A stretch of DNA of 14,767 nucleotides, taken from assembly GCA_910592005.1 (NCBI GenBank), contig CAJVPP010002468.1:1-14767 (forward strand), in the 5' to 3' direction. Shown one piece after another: positions 8,489 to 14,767 of the stretch; positions within the stretch are counted from its first letter, which is position 1, and each line of letters starts with the position of its first letter. This DNA is from Funneliformis mosseae (lineage: Eukaryota; Glomeromycota; Glomeromycetes; Glomerales; Glomeraceae). Under the pieces are notes generated by a model. That model ran no database searches. It was not told the origin of the DNA and worked only from the letters and a program-made list of their open reading frames with translations. The position numbers and the translations under genes were made by a program.

Positions 8489-11168
8489 TTACACATTGCC
8501 TAACTTCAACTCTACCTAAAAGATAGCATAAAAAAAGTAATGAGAAACTCCTGAATCAAAAAATGAGCGGATACATAAAAAATGATGAAAATATACCTTG
8601 CGAGGAGTTGCTACCGTTCTCCTAGTCATTCTCATCTTTTCGGTTGGAGTATTTATAATGTTGTCATTATTAGTGGTGTAGGATGGAAGTCTCTCAATAT
8701 ATTCTTCTACGAAATTCTGTGATTGGTAATTAGCAAACCATGAAGTTGATAATTTAGCAACTAATAATAATACCAAAAGACCATCAAATTTACCTTCAAA
8801 TTTTTCCTACTTCTTGTAACACATTTTCAACCAAACACAGGCTAATATTACTTTTTGGCATTTCAAATTCTCCTATCAAATACATTCTGTATACAGCATC
8901 ATATGAAAGGTCCATAGCATATATACGGACATTATAACCTGCCAACAGAATGCTAAACTGATTAGATAAAAGCATTCAGAAAAAAAATATATCCGGAAAG
9001 CTACATACCAAATGCATGAATTCCAAATACAGTCATATCTAATTCAAGACATTTCTCTTTATACATGTTATCTAGTGAATCTTTCATTAACACTCCTAAA
9101 TCCACTAAATCAACATTTGCGAAATGAGAGCTACTTTTGTAAGGCGATTTGAATAGCCCAAATACAATTTCAAATTTGCCACTTCTTTTATTAACTGTGA
9201 TTGTAAAGTCGGGTTTATGTCCTTCACCTTCGTCATCGTCATTTGTTTTCCTAGATGCGCTTACGAACGACAACTTGTTTGCCCTATGAAAAAGCAAGCA
9301 AATATAACATTAATACTGCATTTAAATGCCCACTAAAGCAATAACTAACACTGATCTGTATAATTACCAATCAATTGTCCTATCCGGTCCATCGGGGAAA
9401 AATGGACGTAAAAAAGGATGTATTGAATGATGTACGTGGGTATCTTCTATTGTTTGAGGACTATCAAAACTTGTTCGCCAATTCTCTGCACTAATTAGAA
9501 TTATCTTAGTAACTTAAGAAATACAAAAAATCCAAAATCAAATTAAGAAATACACCTACATGTGATTCCAAACATTCTGACTAGTTCTCAACAATTTTTT
9601 ATCGGATGAACTCAAGTTCGTCCTTAAATCATTATAAGCATTGTCAATTTCTTCTTCTAAAGCCTCTCTGGTCTGTTTTCGGGCAATTCGAGCACATCGA
9701 CGACATATTTCTTCAACCACTTTCGGCAAATCGTGTCTCGGGTATATTGCCCTCATTTGCTCAAAAATCTTTGTGCGAATGGCTGATGAAATATCCAATT
9801 GTACACGGACAGAGTTTTCCTCTAAAAGGAGTATGGAATTAAGAGCGCTGGGCAATAACAATCCAATATTTTAACATTATTAACATTTTTAACTGTTAAT
9901 ATATACATTGCATAAAAAGAAAGACAACATGTCAACTAATCATATAAATTCCATTTCAACACATATGTACGTTTAGTACTGTTAGTTTCCTTCTGCCTAC
10001 TTTTTTTGCAGCCGGTTCATCCTGATATTCAACTTTTTCTAATATGTCGGACTGTAGATGAACGATCATTAAAAATGTTACAATGTTACAAAAAATTAAC
10101 ATTTGCTAAGTTACTCTGAAAAGACTACAAATTCTTCACCTTTTCTTCTTCTTTAGATGACTTCCTATTACGCTTTTTTGAACCATTTATGTTACCAGTT
10201 AATACAGGATCTTTATCATCATCAGCCTAAAAAGAAATCACGCAAATTAGTTGCTATTTTTGAGAGGAGCTCACGATAAACAAATCCTTATCATCATAGA
10301 GATGCATTCTATACCGACCTCCGTAGGACAACCGATTCTTTATTCTGTAAATATCAAAAGTAAGAAGTGCTCACTATAAAATTCAAGGCGACATTTTTTA
10401 TACCAAAAAACTTACTAACCTTTTTCAATATTGATAGATTTTTTTACGCTTTTGAGTGAAAGATATAGCAGGTTGAAAATCATCATCATCGGACTAAATA
10501 AGAAAGAGTTAAAATTGCTCTATAAAAGCTGTTGATCCTCAACTTTAGCAAAAAAAAAACGCGCACTTGTAAATAAGAACCCTCTTTCTTTGATCCAGAA
10601 ACCAACACATTCACAGTTTCTATAGTTCCTATAGTTCCGATTCCGTTTTTTACATTCATGATTGTAGGATTGTGGAGGTGGATCTGTTTATTAATGCGCT
10701 CCCCTTCCCACTTTCTAGCTGTTTTGTAGTCGGGTTTAGGCTCCTAACATGAAAGAATCGCTTATTAGCAATATTTTACACTAATACATTCCAATTCTTT
10801 ATAATTCCCCATCCAACTGTCAGATCAGCTTAGAAACCTTGAACGCCAAACAACCTCGGAGAATCGTCTGGGCTCCAACAGGGCCGGTACTGAGTCAGCT
10901 TTTAGCCTTGAACACAGTGGACCTCAGAGAGTCTCCTATGCCTCAATATCGCCAGTAACAAAAAATCTCAGAGAATCCTTTGCCACTATCCCCACCTGCA
11001 TTTTTAACAATAGAAGTTCTAATACTCGTCTTTTTATATCGATCAAGCAAGGCCTGCGCTTTTTGCGCCTGTATCCTTCTTCTTTATTATTAGCTATTTT
11101 TTTAAGGCACGAAATATAATATGATAACTTCTGGTCGAAAGGTTCCACCTCACATTCGTTCAAGAATC
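8489..11168 (-). CDS. 11-exon PD-(D/E)XK-like lineage-specific gene, damaged
   Basis: Exons (minus strand): 11168-10996, 10743-10567, 10493-10420, 10344-10275, 10226-10140, 10051-9963 (end least certain), 9847-9560, 9490-9368, 9283-9009, 8938-8597, 8515-8489 (TAA). All introns are GT..AG, and every junction phase agrees except for the damage below. The length is about 570 aa; the true start exon was not found. Order: charged NECEVEPFDQKLSYYISCLK; EPKPDYKTARKWEGERINK; three acidic-then-basic exons; helical ALNSILLLEENSVRVQLD to AIYPRHDLPKVVEEICRRCA; ENWRTSFDSPQTIED; HKPDFTITV and FEIVFGLFKSP; GVLMKDSLDNMYKEK; MTVFGIHAFG; IYAMDLSYDAVYRMYLIGEF; and a Ser/Thr/Asn-rich tail. This matches a family expanded in Rhizophagus with a PD-(D/E)XK-like fold. 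Damage: TGA at 10427-10425, a one-base excess in the run at 8801-8805, and a catalytic Glu replaced. It could also be two genes joined by my model. DNA binding or nuclease ancestry is inferred; present function is unknown. Confidence 0.6.
8801..8805 (-). other. Frameshift at a 5-base homopolymer
   Basis: In exon 8938-8597 the frame reading IGEFEMPKSN...VLQEVGK meets TGA just after the AAAAA run. The frame with LLVLLLVAKLSTSWFANYQ opens immediately after a TAG at the same point. Removing one A joins them and gives a phase-0 exon end. It could be a sequencing indel or a real mutation. Confidence 0.65.
9009..9490 (-). other. PD-(D/E)XK-like core region (two exons)
   Basis: Exon 9490-9368 gives IAENWRTSFDSPQTIED and ends FFPDGPDRTIDW; its last codon is completed across an 84-nt intron (GTAATT..CATAG) by exon 9283-9009. 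That exon carries ANKLSFVSASRK, an acidic DDDEGEG linker, KPDFTITV, FEIVFGLFKSP, DLGVLMKDSLDNMYKEK and MTVFGIHAFG. Relatives I remember read KPDF...FGE-x-K, that is D-(about 14)-E-x-K, the PD-(D/E)XK signature. Here the Glu position is Leu (GLFK), so a metal-dependent nuclease activity is doubtful. Confidence 0.55.
9963..10493 (-). repeat. Repeated acidic-then-basic short exons
   Basis: Three exons share one design: a (S/A)D(D)-type acidic start right after the splice acceptor, then Pro, then a Lys/Arg cluster. They are 10493-10420 (SDDDDFQPAISFTQKRKK), 10226-10140 (ADDDKDPVL to SKKRNRKSSK) and 10051-9963 (SDILEKVEYQDEPAAKKVGR). Introns between them are short and all three start in phase 0. 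They look like duplicated exons; the basic ends could be nuclear localisation signals. Confidence 0.5.
10817..10978. repeat. Diverged direct repeat inside the longest intron
   Basis: Two similar blocks on the plus strand, CAGATCAGCTTAGAAACCTTG and GAGTCAGCTTTTAGCCTTG, each run on to CTCGGAGAATC or CTCAGAGAGTC; a third partial CTCAGAGAATCC lies at 10967-10978. They fall within the 252-nt intron 10744-10995, three times longer than the others in this gene. The minus strand of each block contains GTTCAAGG(C/T), close to a Pol III B box, which hints at a SINE-like origin. Alternatively a lost exon lies here. Confidence 0.45.
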
Positions 11169-12491
11169 CTAAAATATTTCAATCAGAATATGCACGTTCA
11201 AAGTATTTGTGCGACATATGCTAAAGATTTGCAAAACTCATGTCAGGAAACGAAGTAAAATGGAAGTACTTACAAATTTTAAAAAAGTGAGTACCTGATG
11301 TGTTCCGAGTTCAAGGGATAATAAAAGTCACACAAAAAATTAGTTGACGATCACATGATACATAATTTGGCTCTTAATCGTGTGCTTAGAGCGTTATAAT
11401 AAATGCATGTCGATTTTTTTATCACCAGTACGATACTGCGCCAAATTTTGTTGATGCTGAAATCAGATGATAGGAAAGCCACAGCAAAATTTTACTGTGC
11501 TGATGAGACACGTGGATTCGATTAGATTAGATAATATTTTCGTGCTAGTTATTTTACTCGCATGATGATAGTCAAAGATTTTCTCGGCGAAGATCAAAAT
11601 GCCGATATATAACTATGTCCGTTTTATTTTGGGAAAATCGATTAACATCGTGATGACATGTTCAAGAAGTTAGCCGAGCAATAAAACCAATATACCTTAT
11701 AATACTTTACAGAATATACTTGTTTGTTTGATAGATAATATCGATGATGTAAATAATGGTAAGTTCGATTAGTTTGAATATTTCGTTTGATTTTTTTTCG
11801 TTTTACTTGTACAAGGCAGATAAAAGGATTCACTAATCAGGTCATCACCTTTTTATATAATTCACAGAATCGATTTTGTTATACGCTTTTTGGGGGAAAT
11901 AACGTTAATATGATCATATCATAATAATCTCGATTAACAACCTGATTAATATTTCGGGAGTTATACACGTAATATTGAATGCGCGTCCTTAAGCTAACGC
12001 TAATGGGGTAATTAAAATCTACCGTTTATTCCGAGAGATCTGACCTTAACCCCAAATTTCCATTTTTGTTCCATTCTAACATCATGATATGCGACACATG
12101 TAAATCATTAATCCTCGCAAATCATTAATTCATGGAAAGCTGAGTACAGTATATGCTAGAAGAACCTTCGGGAAAAAATCATGACAAATGCCCGCTTATA
12201 CACGGTAATATAAATTTATTAAAAAATAAACGTACTGTGATTATCGCACTAAATCACATTATACAATGGCGTTTCCAATTTTTATTAGCGCAAAATAAAT
12301 ACAGTACAAATCGGGTATATACCCATGAAAATTGTATCTTAATGACTGCGGAATACATATCAATCCTAATAAAAATCTACATTATATATTAATCTCCATT
12401 CTAGATACACGATAATAATATTCAAAAATGGGACACAAAATTATGGCCAATAGGAAGTAACTTGCATGGGAGATAATAGATGCTGAGAGTT
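11169..12491. other. Intergenic region, no supported gene
   Basis: This should hold the 5' end and promoter of the minus-strand gene ending at 8489 and the 3' region of the gene at 12492-13143. A consensus donor GTAAGT on the minus strand at about 11273 could end a 5' UTR exon, and TTATATAT at about 11605-11612 is a candidate TATA. Open frames at 11642-11833 (-, GTG start) and 12153-12392 (+, ATG) show no motif or splice support. The palindrome at 11480-11499 is listed separately. Confidence 0.45.
11480..11499. repeat. 20-bp near palindrome CACAG..CTGTG
   Basis: CACAGCAAAATTTTACTGTG is its own reverse complement except for one mirrored pair (C/A at positions 6 and 15). It sits about 310 nt upstream of the first recognised exon of the minus-strand gene, a plausible place for a dimeric regulator site. 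Confidence 0.5.
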
Positions 12492-13143
12492 TTATTCAAG
12501 ATTTTTCATAAACTCTAAGGACCGGTCTGCAATGGAGTATTGTCGTCTTAAACTCTCACGTCCACGTTTATTTGGCATGTACTAAAGTTGTTTAAAAATT
12601 ACTAATCTCTATAATAAAATCAATCCACTTATCAATTAAATTACAACTTACTCCATAATGCGCCATGAAAATGTTGGATTCACTAGTACAATCTATTCCT
12701 CTATAAGGAATAGCTAGTCCATTATTTGTTTCGACTACATGGCCAACGACTGTTCCATTAAATTTGAGCTCGTCACCCAATCGAATTTCCCTTCTAATAA
12801 ATAAATGCATGAAAGATGACTGTTCTGCAAAAATAAATTAAGACAAGTTGTAACAGTAAAAAATTGACAATTGCAGAATTTGTTTTAGCCTTTGTCTTAA
12901 CTTACAGAAATGACTATTTTGGATTGATGCCTGAATGCTATCACCAACCTCCAACTGAACAGGATCATTGTTAGTTTCTTTATTTAGTTCCTCATTGTTG
13001 GGATTCTCACTGATGAGACCTTCTACAACAGGATTCTCGTTAACAAGCTCCTCAATAATAGGATTCTCATTAATTGGCTCCTCATCAGGTGGTGTTAAAA
13101 AACTTGTGTTAGAATACGTCAATATTGTGTAGAAGAATACCAT
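12492..13143 (-). CDS. Three-exon gene with acidic ENP repeats, unknown
   Basis: Exon 1 is 13143-12906, from ATG (MVFFYTILTYSNTSFL, then four ENP-type repeats, then PVQLEVGDSIQASIQN). The intron 12905-12825 runs GTAAGT..TTTTTGCAG. Exon 2 is 12824-12652 and reads QSSFMHLFIRREIRLGDELK, NGTVVGHVVETNNGLAIPYR, GIDCTSESNIFMAHYG. The intron 12651-12582 runs GTAAGT..TTTAG. Exon 3 is 12581-12492 and reads YMPNKRGRESLRRQYS, IADRSLEFMKNLE, TAA. The exon 2/3 junction is in phase 0 and convincing. The exon 1/2 junction, using the consensus sites, yields T|AA, a stop. A weaker donor upstream (G|GTGATA or A|GTCATT) would avoid it. TATATAATAA lies just upstream of the ATG. I do not recognise the LGDELKFNG domain; a protease-like or small beta-barrel fold is only a guess. 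The Crinkler-like fragment at 13333-13593 may be its lost N-terminus. Confidence 0.5.
12964..13083 (-). repeat. 30-bp coding minisatellite, four units
   Basis: Units at 13083-13054, 13053-13024, 13023-12994 and 12993-12964 encode EEPINENPII, EELVNENPVV, EGLISENPNN and EELNKETNND. The first three keep NENP/SENP; the fourth has diverged. The tract is acidic and probably disordered, a linker or a variable region that can change length by slippage. Confidence 0.8.
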
Positions 13144-13332
13144 ATTGAAAAACAAAATTGGAATTATTATATACTTTGATACGTTATTCCCTCAAGATTA
13201 TCATTTTTTTCTCTACCGTTAAGGCCTTCAATGGATTGTTATAAAAACTTTCATGTTATAATATATCTATATCAAGTTGAAAAAGCATATCTCTGAGAAT
13301 AATTATCTACTTTGATCATGCAATCCCATTCT

Positions 13333-13593
13333 TTAAAATTGAATTAATAGGTTATCTTCTGCCTTTTGACGCTTTCGTTTTTTGATCAAATAAGGCGAAT
13401 TAACTATAAGATAAGTATTTTTTTTGGAAGGTTGCTTTTCCTAGAATTTGCTAAGTTCTCCCTTTATGAGACCCTTTATGTCTTTGTTCTTATCGTCTTG
13501 TACCTTCCATAGACGTAAGTCACAGGTCTTTACATCAGAAAAAATCTCATTTTTTACTTCCTTAACTTTCTTTTGAAGCAAAATATTTAAGAT
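13333..13593 (-). pseudogene. Crinkler-like N-terminal fragment
   Basis: The minus-strand frame reads KKVKEVKNEIFSDVKTCDLR, then LWKV, then IKGLIKGELSKF, a TAG at 13443-13441, and a basic KKRKRQKAEDN before TAA at 13335-13333. 'I-K-x(n)-F-x-D-V-x(2-3)-D-L-x-L-W-K-V' is the second half of the ubiquitin-like header of Crinkler (CRN) effectors, which are numerous in Rhizophagus. The first half should lie above 13593, but that sequence is AT-rich filler, so the gene is 5'-truncated. TGGAAG|GTACAAG could also be a splice donor. It is broken and described only. Confidence 0.4.
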
Positions 13594-14434
13594 AATTTTA
13601 AGAATTTAATGAGAAAATGAATTCTATTTTATTATTATTATATTATTTTATTATTATATTTTTTATAAAAAATTAATTAGTAAGTTTTGATAATATTTTT
13701 ATTATAATTTTAAGACTTTATATTAGATTTTTATTATTAATAATATTTTAATATTTAATAAATTTAATTAAATCTTTTTATTTATTTTATATTATAAGTC
13801 TGAGTTTGCTTTAATATAGATATTAAATGCTTTATAATTTTAATATTTTCTTTTTTTTTTGCATATATAAAAATTATATCTTTTGTTTTACAGAATAAAA
13901 TTTTATTCATATTTAATAAATTTGCTTAATTTAAATTTAACTTATTTTTTTTAGACATTTTTGTGATAATGCAGCAATTTAATACTATTAATATATTTAC
14001 ATATATTAGTGATAATCTAAAATTATATAGGATTTGTGTTGATTAAACTTAAGTTTACCTTTTTAATTCTTTTATATTTTTAATTATCCAAAAATAAATA
14101 AATTCAGAATGTTTATTTTCAGGAGAATATAATACTTAAATGAAAGATTACAATGATATAAGCAAAATGTGAATCATTTTTCAAAGCTTTAAATGTAGTA
14201 ATTAATAGGAATTATTATAATAAATTACTACCAAATCTTTATTAAAAAATACATCTATTATTTAAAGCTTTAGATGAAGTATTAATAGGATTATCATAAT
14301 AAATTACTATTAAATTTTTATTAAAAAATACACATCTTTAAAGTTTTTTTTTAATATTTTAAAGTTTTTTTTTTAGAATATATAATAATATATAATTTTT
14401 TAGCCAACCAAAATTGAAAATATCAGAGGCTTAT
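13594..14434. other. Extremely AT-rich non-coding tract
   Basis: Almost pure A/T from about 13600 to 14400, with (TTA)n-like runs at 13622-13660 and no frame of interest on either strand. It contains the 82-bp tandem duplication listed separately and ends at the hAT-like terminus. Confidence 0.75.
14178..14341. repeat. Tandem duplication of about 82 bp
   Basis: Both units start TTT(C/A)AAGCTTTA(A/G)ATG and share AATAGGA..TTAT(T/C)ATAATAAATTACTA, then TTTATTAAAAAATACA. The first runs from about 14178, the second from about 14260. They differ by a few substitutions and a small indel, so the duplication is not recent. Confidence 0.7.
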
Positions 14435-14767
14435 TAGGGATGTAAAACGGATCGACCAGTTTGGTTTGGTCCGATTTTTATCGGTTTGAGGGTAGAATCG
14501 AACTGCAGACCGATTTGTAGACCGTTTTGAAACTGGAATCTAGACCGAAATTTAGACCGGAGTATATATATATATATTAATATATATTATAAAATCTTAA
14601 AAGATAAAATTAAAAAAAAAAAAAAAAAAAAACCAAAAAAAAAATCAAATTATACAAAAAAATGCGATCTATCTTATCTATTATCCGAAACTTTATTCCT
14701 ATCAAGCTTATTATGCATCCCCCACAATTTTAATATAATTTACGCGACACCTTTCTTTAAATTAGAT
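14435..14767 (+). mobile_element. Terminus of a hAT-like DNA element, cut by window
   Basis: TAGGGATGTAAAACGG at 14435 matches the usual start of hAT terminal inverted repeats (TAGGGRTG..). It is followed by GGTTTGGTCCGATT and four AGACCG motifs at 14507, 14519, 14542 and 14554, typical of subterminal transposase-binding repeats. The eight bases before it, AGGCTTAT (14427-14434), are the candidate target duplication. After the motifs come (TA)n from 14563 and A21-CC-A10 at 14612-14644. No transposase frame and no matching right end are visible, so it is either non-autonomous or continues beyond the window. Confidence 0.5.
14563..14644. repeat. TA microsatellite and poly-A tract
   Basis: (TA)n with interruptions at 14563-14590, then A21 at 14612-14632, CC, and A10 at 14635-14644. 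These lie inside the hAT-like element and are prone to length errors in assembly. Confidence 0.85.

Noticed and set aside
9606..9874. Two plus-strand open frames of 77-78 codons
   Set aside because: Both are antisense shadows of the well-supported exon 9847-9560.
10817..10936. tRNA gene suggested by GTTCAAGG(C/T) boxes
   Set aside because: No matching A box at proper spacing and no cloverleaf pairing were seen; kept only as a SINE-like possibility.
11642..11833. 63-codon minus-strand frame
   Set aside because: It starts at GTG, is rich in Tyr/Lys/Asn as expected from AT-rich DNA, and joins no exon in phase.
12153..12392. 79-codon plus-strand ORF from an ATG
   Set aside because: No conserved motif, no promoter or splice context, and composition typical of random AT-rich sequence.
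14680..14725. Right end of the hAT-like element at TGCATCCCCC
   Set aside because: It does not match the reverse complement of TAGGGATGTAAAAC, and no AGGCTTAT follows it.

Overview
The window looks like a eukaryotic, very AT-rich, repeat-laden accessory region. I infer an arbuscular mycorrhizal fungus (Glomeromycotina, Rhizophagus-like). Reasons: short spliceosomal introns of about 50-90 nt with GT..AG ends and CT-rich 3' ends; lineage-typical multicopy protein families (zinc-ribbon plus nuclease-like, PD-(D/E)XK-like, Crinkler-like, coiled-coil 'AELK/KLE' proteins); hAT-like terminal sequence; and a coding background littered with nonsense codons. Family assignments are made from remembered patterns, not from a search. 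No tRNA, rRNA or CRISPR was seen.

Layout. 1-192: short tandem and direct repeats. 202-2038 (+): two adjacent dead genes, a zinc-ribbon/endonuclease-like protein and an A32/FtsK-HerA-type packaging ATPase of the kind found in Maverick/Polinton and large DNA viruses. 2098-5264 (-): three dead fragments (two coiled-coil pieces and a longer Rhizophagus-type accessory gene). 5981-7611 (-): a degenerate gene with a BED-like zinc finger, with an upstream TATA-like box. 8047-8238 (-): a small intact ORF. 8489-11168 (-): the best-preserved gene, an 11-exon reconstruction whose splice phases all agree. It has N-terminal acidic/basic exons and a C-terminal PD-(D/E)XK-like domain, but carries one internal TGA, one frameshift and an altered catalytic position. 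12492-13143 (-): a three-exon gene with 30-bp ENP repeats; its best splice junction creates a TAA codon. 13333-13593 (-): a Crinkler-like N-terminal fragment. 13594-14434: extremely AT-rich filler with an 82-bp duplication. 14435-end: one terminus of a hAT-like element.

Two themes stand out. First, the dead genes decay mainly by nonsense substitutions that fit C:G to T:A transitions at Gln, Arg and Trp codons, with few indels; in one 804-nt frame there are eight internal stops and no frameshift. That resembles RIP or methylation-driven decay, although it has not been tested by alignment. Second, the two best genes (8489-11168 and 12492-13143) look structurally intact by splicing, yet each contains stops that could be bypassed or that only exist after splicing. 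They may be recent pseudogenes, contain sequencing errors, or be subject to alternative splicing.
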